From contig OZ244212.1 of assembly GCA_965216695.1 (NCBI GenBank), forward strand, positions 3,534,001 through 3,598,000: a DNA stretch of 64,000 nucleotides, written 5' to 3'. Shown piece by piece: positions 7,985-15,784 of this stretch. Within the stretch, counting starts at the first letter, position 1. Every line of letters begins with the position of its first letter. The notes beneath the pieces are model-generated. The model ran no database searches. It was not told the DNA's origin and was given only the letters and a program-made list of their open reading frames with translations. Source of the stretch: G965216695 sp965216695 (lineage in GTDB: Bacteria; Pseudomonadota; Gammaproteobacteria; Pseudomonadales; Azotimanducaceae). A program made the position numbers and the translations under genes.

Positions 7985-10207
7985 GTGAGCACCCAGACTG
8001 AATTTGGACTTCGAGAAATATTTGCCGTCCTGAAGCGCCGCTGGTGGATAGTAGCCATCACGGTGGCTGTTGTGACCGGCCTGTCAGCCATTCTGCTGTC
8101 GACGGCGACGCCGCGGTACACCGCAGAAGCGGTTCTGATGATTGAGCCCCAGGAAGTACAGCTGCCGGATCTTTATTCGGCAGTACGCGGCGTTGGTCAG
8201 GATGCGCAGGCTGTGCAGGGTGAGATGGAAGTGCTCAAATCCCGCGCGGTGGCAGCACGCGTGATCGATCGTCTGCGCCTGGACCGCGATCCCGAATATG
8301 GATTGACGTCCCCACGGCCGCGCAACCCCGGCAGCGCCAGTGAGGACTGGCGCGTAGACGGTCTCGCACATCTTGCGCCGGTCGAACGCACGATTGTGAC
8401 CGACGAGTTCGCTGAACGGCTCGAAGTGACACCCCGGGGTGAGTCACGCGTGATATCAGTGCGCTACACGGATCACGACGCCGAGCAGGCGGCGCAGATC
8501 GCCAACACCGTAGTGGAGACGTACCTCCAGAACCAGTTGGACTCGAAGCTGCTGACAACGCGGCGTACCAACGAGTGGCTGGAAGATCGCATCGCGAGCC
8601 TGCAGGGCGCGGTACGCGAAGCGGAACAGAAGGTGGCCGCATATCGCGCCGAAACGGGTCTGATCGAAACCGCGGACACGTCGCGTGACGAAGCCGATTT
8701 GCAGGGTCTGAGCAGTCAGCTTCTGGGCGCGCAGGACGCACGGAATGAAGCGCAGGCCAAGCTCAGGCAGGCGCGCGCGCTGCTGCGCAGCGGCTCCGCG
8801 GAAGCCATTGCGTCCGCGCCGCAGGTACTGGACTCCAGTGTGATTCAGCGGCTGAAGGAGCAGGAAGCGCAGTTGCGTCGCGAGCTCGCCGATCTAACTC
8901 AGGTGTACGGTGACCGCCATCCGAGAATGCTGGGTCTGCGCGCAGAAGAAAAAGCGCTGAGTCAGAAAATCGATGCGGAAACCAACCGTATTATCGACAA
9001 CCTGAGCAACCAGGTGTCCATCGCGGCTTCTCGCGTGGCCGACCTGGAAGCCCAGATCCAGGATGCTGAGACGCGGGTGTTCGGCGCGAAAACAGACAGT
9101 ATTCAGTTGCGCGAACTGGAGCGGGACCTGAACTCAAACCGGCAGTTACTGGAAAACATGATGGCCCGGTATCAGGAAGTACGTGTGCAGGATTCCAGCG
9201 ACATGATCAGTCCCGACGCCCGGGTCGTTTCGTGGGCGTTTCTGCCGGACGAGGTGAGTTTTCCGAAAGTCGTCCCGATGGTCCTGCTCGCGTTCATCGG
9301 CTCGCTGCTTCTGGGAGGGATGCTTGCGTTCGTACGGGAATCGTTCGACCACGCGGTACGGGATGCGGATCGAGCCGAAGCTGTGACCGGTCGGCGTGCG
9401 CTGAGTCAGATCCCCAACATCGCCAATCTACCGGCGGCGCAGACGCCCTCTGCATACTTGTTGGCTAATCCGGGCTCGAGCTTCGCGGAAGCGGTACGCG
9501 CGGGGTACTGGAACGCGGACATCGCAGCCGGCGAATCGAAAGTCTGGCTGATTACGTCCGCGCGGGCCACGGAAGGTAAAACGTCGCTGGCGACGTCGAT
9601 CGCGCGCGCGAAGAGCCGGTCAGGCAAGAAAGTACTGCTCGTGGACATGAACTGGTTTCAACCGGCCGTATGCGCCGAACTCGGTATTCGTGCGACGCGC
9701 TCGGGCATCAGTGAGTTTCTGCGGTTGGATGCGAGCCTTTCCGAGGTGTTGCGCCTGGATCGCGAGAGTGGGTTGCATGTGTTGTGTGCAGGCGCGCCGG
9801 TGCATGATCCTGCAGCGTTGTTTGCATCCGCGCGGCTTCAGCGTTTCCTGGAGTACGCGCGAACGCGATACGACTGCGTGATTCTCGACGGCGCGGCCCT
9901 ATTTGAGGGACCGGAAGCGCTGGTGCTTGCGCAACGCGTGGATGCGACCATGCTCGTCGTTGACGCAGGCAGCGATCAGGTCGACGTGGTGAACGCGCTG
10001 CAGCGACTGGACGATGCCCAGGCCAACACGGTGGGCGTACTGCTGAATCGCGTTGGGCGGTCGAGCGTAAACCGCCGTCTGAAGGGCGTGTTGGAAGGTG
10101 CGCAGAGTCTACGCGTGCGGCGCCTCTCCAGAACCGCCGATGCCGCGGAGACGCCACCCGCGCAGGCACGCGTGAATATCGATACGCCGAAACTCTCCGC
10201 GGCCTAG
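7985..10207 (+). CDS. Wzz/Wzc-type polysaccharide co-polymerase with divergent kinase domain
   Basis: 740 residues. Order of parts: membrane helix 1 (about 20-38) within a Wzz domain, a long periplasmic coiled-coil section (about 180-400), a second helix (about 429-450), then a cytoplasmic CpsD/CapB-like ATPase domain. It should set chain length and couple polymerase to exporter. The kinase half is degenerate: the Walker A region reads SARATEGKTS (about 524-533) where the family has PGEGKS, the A' motif reads LLVDMNWFQP, and the Walker B region reads VILDGAAL. The C-terminus has no tyrosine cluster, which BY-kinases normally autophosphorylate. ATP binding may remain through GKT, but tyrosine kinase activity is doubtful. 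Confidence 0.85.
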   Translation: MSTQTEFGLREIFAVLKRRWWIVAITVAVVTGLSAILLSTATPRYTAEAVLMIEPQEVQLPDLYSAVRGVGQDAQAVQGEMEVLKSRAVAARVIDRLRLDRDPEYGLTSPRPRNPGSASEDWRVDGLAHLAPVERTIVTDEFAERLEVTPRGESRVISVRYTDHDAEQAAQIANTVVETYLQNQLDSKLLTTRRTNEWLEDRIASLQGAVREAEQKVAAYRAETGLIETADTSRDEADLQGLSSQLLGAQDARNEAQAKLRQARALLRSGSAEAIASAPQVLDSSVIQRLKEQEAQLRRELADLTQVYGDRHPRMLGLRAEEKALSQKIDAETNRIIDNLSNQVSIAASRVADLEAQIQDAETRVFGAKTDSIQLRELERDLNSNRQLLENMMARYQEVRVQDSSDMISPDARVVSWAFLPDEVSFPKVVPMVLLAFIGSLLLGGMLAFVRESFDHAVRDADRAEAVTGRRALSQIPNIANLPAAQTPSAYLLANPGSSFAEAVRAGYWNADIAAGESKVWLITSARATEGKTSLATSIARAKSRSGKKVLLVDMNWFQPAVCAELGIRATRSGISEFLRLDASLSEVLRLDRESGLHVLCAGAPVHDPAALFASARLQRFLEYARTRYDCVILDGAALFEGPEALVLAQRVDATMLVVDAGSDQVDVVNALQRLDDAQANTVGVLLNRVGRSSVNRRLKGVLEGAQSLRVRRLSRTADAAETPPAQARVNIDTPKLSAA

Positions 10208-10324
10208 GAAAACGCCGTTCGGCGACCCCGCTGCAGGGCGTTGCCTCTACAATAGATCCGCTGGGTTGCATGTCTGCATGTGCCGCGGCAACTGATCTGA
10301 GTGTGGAATCGCGGAGGACGGAAC

Positions 10325-11548
10325 GTGCAGAGGTGGGCGCTCGTTGCCGGGCTGTTCGGTGTGCTGACACTGTCGTCCGGCTTCGGTTTCTACAACCTGT
10401 CGGTGTACATCAGTGTGCTGTCGCAGGCGCGCGAGCTCTCGGTGTCCGCGGTCTCGGTTGCGGTGAGTCTGTTCTTTCTGAGCGGCGGCGTGGCCGGCAT
10501 GGTGGTTGCCCGGTTGCTGGAACGCTTCGGTGCCCGTCCGGTGATGTTTCTGGGCGCGTTGATCGCGGGTGCTGCGCTGGCCGCGGTGGGCTTCTGCAGA
10601 CACCTCTGGCAGCTTTACCTTCTGTTCGTGATTTTCGGTGTGGGCAACGCCGCGGTGTCCATTGTTACGTCCACGACGCTGGTTACGCGATGGTTCATGT
10701 CATCCTCACGGTCAGTAGCCCTGTCAATTGCATCTACGGGTCTGTCTGTGGGCGGCATCCTGATAACTCCCTACAGCGCCCATCTGCTCGCCCGCTACGA
10801 CCTTGCGCAGGCAATGCCGATGTTCGGTCTGGTGTTCGTAATTGGCATCTGGTTGATCACCGCGGTGCTCGTACGCGACGCACCCCGGCCGGCCGCCAGC
10901 GCCGGTGCGCTCGACGACGAACCGGCGTGGAGGTACGGTGACGCGATTCGGACACGCTTTTTCCGCCTGCTGACGCTGGGTTACGTCTTGTGCATGGCGT
11001 CGCAGGTCGGTGGGATCGCGCATCTGTTCAATCATGCATTGAACGTGACCGATCTGAGCGTCGCTGCGCTGTGCGTTCAGGCGCTTACCGCGGCCAGTAT
11101 TCTGGGGCGTTTCACCGGAGGGTACATCGTTACACGGGTACCGATCCGATGGTTCACGATCGGCAATCTGCTCGGGCAGGCGGCCGGTATAGCGCTGGTG
11201 GCGAGCGCTGAGGCAAAGGGTCAATTCGTGGCCGGGAGCGCGTTGTTCGGTGCGACCGTGGGCAATCTGCTGATGCTGCAGCCGCTGTGGCTTGCGGAGG
11301 CTTTTCCGGGTTGGGAGTATCCCAGAATCTTTTCGCTTTCGAATGCGGTATCGGTGCTGGGCGTTGCCGGAGGGCCGTTGCTGCTGGGCGTTGTGTTCGA
11401 CGTCGCGTCGTATCCACTCGCGTTTGCGATGGCCGCAGCGCTGTCGCTTGGTGCGCTACTGTTTATCGTAGCCGCGGGCGCAGGACCGGAACGCGAGTCC
11501 GGGAGTCAATCGTCGGACGCGCCGATTGAACCAGAGCGCATCGGTTGA
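10325..11548 (+). CDS. Major facilitator superfamily transporter (monocarboxylate/OFA-like)
   Basis: About 407 residues with twelve predicted membrane segments. Start chosen at GTG 10325 because GGAGGA (10313-10318) sits six bases upstream. The loop between helices 2 and 3 contains LLERFGARPVMFLGA, matching the MFS DRxGxR-type motif. The overall pattern, including FGVGNAAVSIVTSTTLVTRWF and the late GGPLLLGVVFD, resembles the oxalate/formate and monocarboxylate branch. Substrate unknown. It lies after the exopolysaccharide locus behind a 117-base gap, so it is likely a separate unit; a repeat-unit flippase role is not supported because Wzx proteins belong to the MATE/MVF fold. Confidence 0.82.
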   Translation: MQRWALVAGLFGVLTLSSGFGFYNLSVYISVLSQARELSVSAVSVAVSLFFLSGGVAGMVVARLLERFGARPVMFLGALIAGAALAAVGFCRHLWQLYLLFVIFGVGNAAVSIVTSTTLVTRWFMSSSRSVALSIASTGLSVGGILITPYSAHLLARYDLAQAMPMFGLVFVIGIWLITAVLVRDAPRPAASAGALDDEPAWRYGDAIRTRFFRLLTLGYVLCMASQVGGIAHLFNHALNVTDLSVAALCVQALTAASILGRFTGGYIVTRVPIRWFTIGNLLGQAAGIALVASAEAKGQFVAGSALFGATVGNLLMLQPLWLAEAFPGWEYPRIFSLSNAVSVLGVAGGPLLLGVVFDVASYPLAFAMAAALSLGALLFIVAAGAGPERESGSQSSDAPIEPERIG

Positions 11549-11585
11549 GGTCTACAGTCATTCTGATATCGAGTTCGGCAGGTTC

Positions 11586-13007
11586 ATGAACGTCAAACAA
11601 AGTATACGATCCCTGGGTCGCAGACTCGGTCGGTTAGTGCGGAGCGCGGCCATCATCGGGCCGGTGCTGACCGCTCTTGCAACCGCCCCGGGCGTGGGCC
11701 AGGCGGCGTTGCCCAGCATGCAGCCGGACGGCACGCCTATGCTGAGCCTCGCGCCGATGCTCGACGTAGTGCGCCCTGCGGTGGTCAACATTGCGACGTA
11801 CGCGACTGTGCAGACGCGAAACCCGCTGCTTGAAGACCCGTTTTTCCGTCGCTTCTTCGACCTGCCTGATACGCGGCGCCGTTATCGCCGCACGCAGAGC
11901 GCAGGTTCGGGCGTGGTGGTAGACGCAACGAAAGGTTATGTCGTTACCAATCACCACGTGGTTGCGCGTGCTGACGAGATAGCGGTAACACTGTCTGACG
12001 GGCGAACGCTGCAGGCGGAGCTCGTTGGTGCCGATCACGAAGTGGATCTTGCGGTATTGAAAGTGGCTGCCGAGGACCTGGTGCAGGTCGCGTTTGCGGA
12101 CTCTTCGGCGTTACGCGTTGGCGATTACGCCATTGCGATCGGCAATCCGTTCGGGCTGAGCCAGACAGTGACCAGCGGTATCGTCAGCGCGCTTGGTCGC
12201 ACTGGACTCGGTATCGAGGGGGTTGAGAACTTCATTCAGACCGATGCGTCGATTAATCCCGGAAATTCGGGCGGGGCGCTGGTGGATCTACACGGTCGGT
12301 TGATCGGTATCAATACGGCAATCATCGCCCCGGCCGGCGGCAACATCGGCATTGGCTTCGCCATTCCGGCGAACATGGTGCGTGCGGTGATGGGGCAGCT
12401 CATTACGCACGGCAAGGTCCGACGCGGCTATCTGGGCGTATCGGTGCAGGAACTCAATCCAGAGCTGGCCCGCGCGTTTGATGTGGAGCGCGCGAGCGGC
12501 GTGGTGGTGGTGGATGTGGAACCCGGCAGTATCGGCGAGCGCGCCGGCGTTCAGGCGGGCGATGTGATTGTTGCGATGGGCGGTCGTGGCATCGAAACGC
12601 CCGGCGATTTTCACAGTCAGGCGGCCGTGACGTTCGTCGGCAGCTCCCTGGATCTCGACATCGTTCGCCAGGGGAAACGCCGCACGCTGGCCATCGAAGT
12701 CGTGGAAGACCAGTGGGACAACGTGCCGGGTGAACGCGCGAGCAGCCGGCTTGCCGGGACGCTGCTTCAGAACTTCCGGGACGCATCGGACGCGCAGGCG
12801 TCCGGCTCTGGGGTGCTCGTTACCGAGGTCGACCCGGAGAGCGTCGGATTCCGCTTCGGCCTGCGTCCTGGCGATGTGCTTGTGGGTGCCAATCGGCGGA
12901 AGATCGGCAGCATCTCGGATCTTCGCAAGGCGGCCAATCTGGACGATCGACAACTGTTGTTGCGGGTGTATCGCGCCGGCGAATTCGGCTACGTCGCGTT
13001 ACGCTAA
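11586..13007 (+). CDS. Do/DegQ-like periplasmic serine protease
   Basis: 473 residues from ATG 11586; the frame is open upstream, but this start gives a basic N-terminus and hydrophobic export signal (RRLGRLVRSAAIIGPVLTALA). The trypsin-like domain holds the full triad: His124 in TNHHVV, Asp154 in HEVDLAVL and Ser228 in GNSGGALVD. Two PDZ domains follow (about 300-390 and 395-473), the first with GVSVQELNPELA. Such proteases degrade or refold misfolded envelope proteins. The protease domain has DPFFRRFF in the LA-loop region, as in DegQ/DegP. It ends 22 bases before the convergent alcohol dehydrogenase gene. Confidence 0.93.
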   Translation: MNVKQSIRSLGRRLGRLVRSAAIIGPVLTALATAPGVGQAALPSMQPDGTPMLSLAPMLDVVRPAVVNIATYATVQTRNPLLEDPFFRRFFDLPDTRRRYRRTQSAGSGVVVDATKGYVVTNHHVVARADEIAVTLSDGRTLQAELVGADHEVDLAVLKVAAEDLVQVAFADSSALRVGDYAIAIGNPFGLSQTVTSGIVSALGRTGLGIEGVENFIQTDASINPGNSGGALVDLHGRLIGINTAIIAPAGGNIGIGFAIPANMVRAVMGQLITHGKVRRGYLGVSVQELNPELARAFDVERASGVVVVDVEPGSIGERAGVQAGDVIVAMGGRGIETPGDFHSQAAVTFVGSSLDLDIVRQGKRRTLAIEVVEDQWDNVPGERASSRLAGTLLQNFRDASDAQASGSGVLVTEVDPESVGFRFGLRPGDVLVGANRRKIGSISDLRKAANLDDRQLLLRVYRAGEFGYVALR

Positions 13008-13029
13008 CCGCGATGTCCGGTAGGCGGCG

Positions 13030-14112
13030 TCAGTCGAACATGATGACGCTGCGCGCCACCTCGCCCGTCTCCAGTGCTGCCAATCCTTCGTTCACGTCTT
13101 CGAGCTTGATTCTCCGCGAGATCAGGTCGTCGAGGTGCAATCGGCCCTGCAGGTAGAAGTCGACGAACCGGGGCATGTCCACGCGGAATCGGTTGGAGCC
13201 CATGTTCGATCCCTGGAGCTTCCGTTCGAGCAGAAACTCGGGTCCGTGCAGATCGAGCATCGTTCCGACGGGAATCATCCCGATGATGGTTGCGGTACCG
13301 CCTCGGCGCAGCATCTTGAAGCATTGCTCGGCGGTCTGCTTCAGGCCGATGGCTTCGAACGAATAGTGAACGCCTCCCCCGGTGAGTTCGCGTACCGCTT
13401 CGATCGGGTCGCCGTCCTTTGCGTTGACGGTGTCGGTCGCGCCGAATTTACGCGCAAGCTCAAGTTTCGCGGGCACCATGTCCACCGCGATGATCCGGCC
13501 GGCGCCGGCAATCGCTGCGCCGTTGATCGCCGACAACCCGACGCCGCCGCAGCCGACGACGGCCACTGTGGCACCCGGTTCGACGGCTGCGGTGTGAATG
13601 ACCGCGCCAACGCCTGTGGTAACGCCGCAGCCGATCAGTGCAGCGCGGTCAAGGGGCATGTCTTCGCGGACTTTGGCGATCGCATGTTCGTGCACGAGCA
13701 TGTATTCCGCGAATGACGACAGATTGAGAAACTGCCACACGGGCTGGTCGCCGCTGGAAAGGCGCGGCGGAGCGTCGACGGGTCGCTGCAGCTCCGGTTC
13801 CTGACACAAAGACATGTGCCCTGTGAGGCAGTGTTCGCAGTGCCCGCAGAATGCGGACAGGCAGGTGATCACGTGATCACCCGGCTTTACGTACGTCACG
13901 TCGCTGCCAACGGCTTCAACGACACCGGCCGACTCGTGGCCCAGCACGGACGGCAGTGGATACGGGTACGAGCCGTTCTGAAAGTGCAGGTCCGAATGGC
14001 ACACACCAGCGGCGACCGTGCGCACCAGCACCTCCCGCGGTGCCGGGTCGCCATGGGCGACATCCTCGATTTCCAGTGGCTTGTTCACTTCGTGCAGAAC
14101 GGCGGCTTTCAT
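13030..14112 (-). CDS. Zinc-dependent alcohol dehydrogenase (class III-like MDR family)
   Basis: 360 residues from ATG 14112, supported by GGGGGAG six bases upstream on the minus strand. Catalytic-zinc ligands are visible in CHSDLHFQNG and LGHESAGVVEAVG; the structural-zinc lobe has CGHCEHCLTGHMSLC with four cysteines. The Rossmann dinucleotide site VAVVGCGGVGLSAINGA follows. It should oxidise an alcohol or S-conjugated aldehyde with NAD. The range of known substrates in this subfamily is broad, so none is assigned. It is divergent from folK with about 140 bases between the start codons. Confidence 0.92.
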   Translation of the reverse strand: MKAAVLHEVNKPLEIEDVAHGDPAPREVLVRTVAAGVCHSDLHFQNGSYPYPLPSVLGHESAGVVEAVGSDVTYVKPGDHVITCLSAFCGHCEHCLTGHMSLCQEPELQRPVDAPPRLSSGDQPVWQFLNLSSFAEYMLVHEHAIAKVREDMPLDRAALIGCGVTTGVGAVIHTAAVEPGATVAVVGCGGVGLSAINGAAIAGAGRIIAVDMVPAKLELARKFGATDTVNAKDGDPIEAVRELTGGGVHYSFEAIGLKQTAEQCFKMLRRGGTATIIGMIPVGTMLDLHGPEFLLERKLQGSNMGSNRFRVDMPRFVDFYLQGRLHLDDLISRRIKLEDVNEGLAALETGEVARSVIMFD

Positions 14113-14252
14113 GCGTTGCTCCCCCAATGGCCCGATGAGTGTGCCAAAGCCACCGATCGGACGCCAGCGTTGAGGCGGTTTTTGCCGGAGCAGCATGGGT
14201 GATCTCGGAGTCCGGGCAGCCGGCCGGGGATCGGGCTGGTAGACTCCCGCAT

Positions 14253-14828
14253 GTGAAAGACGAGTGTGCGGCAGTGGTGTTGGTAGGGCTCGGGTCAAAT
14301 CTCGGGGCCGTGCTCGACTCGGGTTTGAACGAGCCCGCAGAAGTTGTCGACAACGCGTTCGGATACCTCGAGCCGTTTGCGTTGGGGCCGATTCTGCGGT
14401 CGTCGTTGTGGCGTACGAGTCCGGTCGACTGCCCGCCTGATTCGCCGGATTTCGTGAATGCAGCCGCCGCATTTCGGCCACGAAAGGACCTGACACCCGA
14501 GGCGTTGATCCGGCAACTGAAGGCGATCGAAGCGACGTTTGCGCCTCGTTCCGTGGTACGTAATGCGCCGCGCGTCCTCGACCTGGATCTGTTGTTGTTC
14601 GGGGAAGAGGTCCGCCGGACAACAGAGCTTACGTTGCCTCATCCGCGAGCCCTGGGCCGCCGGTTCGTGCTGGAACCGTCCCTGGAAGTGGCGCCCGGTC
14701 TCGTCTGGCCGGGTACTGACAAAACGATCCGGGAGCTGTGCGCTGAACTTTGCGTGGACAATGAAAGAGTAGAACGGATTGCCAGGACACCCGACCCGGT
14801 GGTCGCGTCCGTTGGAGACGCCACGTGA
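14253..14828 (+). CDS. folK: 2-amino-4-hydroxy-6-hydroxymethyldihydropteridine pyrophosphokinase
   Basis: 192 residues from GTG 14253, which places GLGSNLG close to the N-terminus as in other HPPKs; the frame is open further upstream. HPPK transfers pyrophosphate from ATP to 6-hydroxymethyl-dihydropterin in folate synthesis. Seen motifs: GLGSNLG, LWRTSPV, FVNAAAAF, and NAPRVLDLDLLLFG, where the DLD aspartates bind magnesium (the family has RxxxRxLDLDILL). LPHPRALGRRFVLEPSLEVAP closes the domain. The stop overlaps the next start by GTGA, so it is coupled to a secreted protein of unrelated apparent function. folB and folP are not nearby. Confidence 0.9.
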   Translation: MKDECAAVVLVGLGSNLGAVLDSGLNEPAEVVDNAFGYLEPFALGPILRSSLWRTSPVDCPPDSPDFVNAAAAFRPRKDLTPEALIRQLKAIEATFAPRSVVRNAPRVLDLDLLLFGEEVRRTTELTLPHPRALGRRFVLEPSLEVAPGLVWPGTDKTIRELCAELCVDNERVERIARTPDPVVASVGDAT

Positions 14829-15784
14829 GGTGCGGACGCGTTCGCCGGATTGCGGCGGTGTTCGGCGCAATCTGGCTCGCCGGCGTGGTGCCCGCGGTGG
14901 CGTACGAGAGCAAGCTGCATCAGCAACTGACCTTCATCGCCGCGAAGCACTTCAATCGCTGCGTGGAAGGTGGCGACGCGCTCAGCCTGAGTCCGCTTCA
15001 GGTGCGCTACGTGGCCAAAGCCAATGTGGCGCAGGCGGATACGAACATCTTCCGCAAGATGTTCAATTGGGGTTACTACAACCGAGATGGGCAAGCCCAG
15101 CGTGGCTGGTTCTGGGTGGTCGACACGCGCCTGCACGAACACTTCAACGAGTTGGTGCAGCGGGCACAACGTACGAAGGATCCGGTTCGACGCTACCGCA
15201 CGGTCGGCCGTCTGCTGAACTATATTCAGGACGTGTCGTCGCCGGCGCACGCGGTCCCCGTGTATGCATCGCGCTTCTGGCGTTTGAGCTTTTCAGATCG
15301 TTTCGATGGCTACCGATTGGACGAGGAAACCCTGGCGGCGGCGCTCGCGGATGCGTGCGACGTGCTGGAGCGTCCGGCGAGTGACTATTACGACGTACTT
15401 GCGGAGGTGGCGGACGACACGGTAGCGGCGCTGGAGCAACCCATAGCCGGTCTGCCGGCTACCTGGGAATCGTTCTGGAAGTTGGACAAGGACCCAGGCG
15501 ATTTCGGCGAGTACGGACCCGCGGGGAACAACTTCGGGCGCGACACGGAGTTTCGCTGTGACAACGGGCAGCGTTGCGTGTTGCTGAAGCGCGACCCGCT
15601 GTACGAGCGCTTTGCGATGGAACGGCATCGCGCGGCGGTACTCGGAACCATGCGTACGCTGTATCTGCTGCAGCTCTCACAACGGGACCTCTCACCGCAG
15701 GAGGTCTCCCAGAGGAAGGAGCCGCGCGCGGTGGAATCCGCACAGGTTGTGGGGGACTCGACCAACCGGGAGCCGCCGCAATGA
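14825..15784 (+). CDS. Secreted protein resembling zinc-dependent phospholipase C/P1 nuclease
   Basis: 319 residues with a signal peptide (RRIAAVFGAIWLAGVVPAVAYES). The mature protein is helix-rich and places histidines as in the phospholipase C/P1 nuclease superfamily: LHQQLTFIAAKHFN at the mature N-terminus, DTRLHEHFNELV, and NYIQDVSSPAHAVPVY, which resembles the metal-binding GD-x-QPxH segment of that fold. I infer an extracytoplasmic metal-dependent phosphodiesterase or phospholipase, but the match is by pattern only. It starts inside the folK stop and overlaps the next gene by ATGA, so all three are coupled. The C-terminal tail of about 30 residues is hydrophilic and looks disordered. 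Confidence 0.6.
   Translation: MRCGRVRRIAAVFGAIWLAGVVPAVAYESKLHQQLTFIAAKHFNRCVEGGDALSLSPLQVRYVAKANVAQADTNIFRKMFNWGYYNRDGQAQRGWFWVVDTRLHEHFNELVQRAQRTKDPVRRYRTVGRLLNYIQDVSSPAHAVPVYASRFWRLSFSDRFDGYRLDEETLAAALADACDVLERPASDYYDVLAEVADDTVAALEQPIAGLPATWESFWKLDKDPGDFGEYGPAGNNFGRDTEFRCDNGQRCVLLKRDPLYERFAMERHRAAVLGTMRTLYLLQLSQRDLSPQEVSQRKEPRAVESAQVVGDSTNREPPQ

Noticed and set aside
10325..11548. MFS protein as the missing repeat-unit flippase of the exopolysaccharide locus
   Set aside because: Twelve-helix MFS layout with an organic-acid-transporter-like pattern, its own start region and no Wzx-type features.
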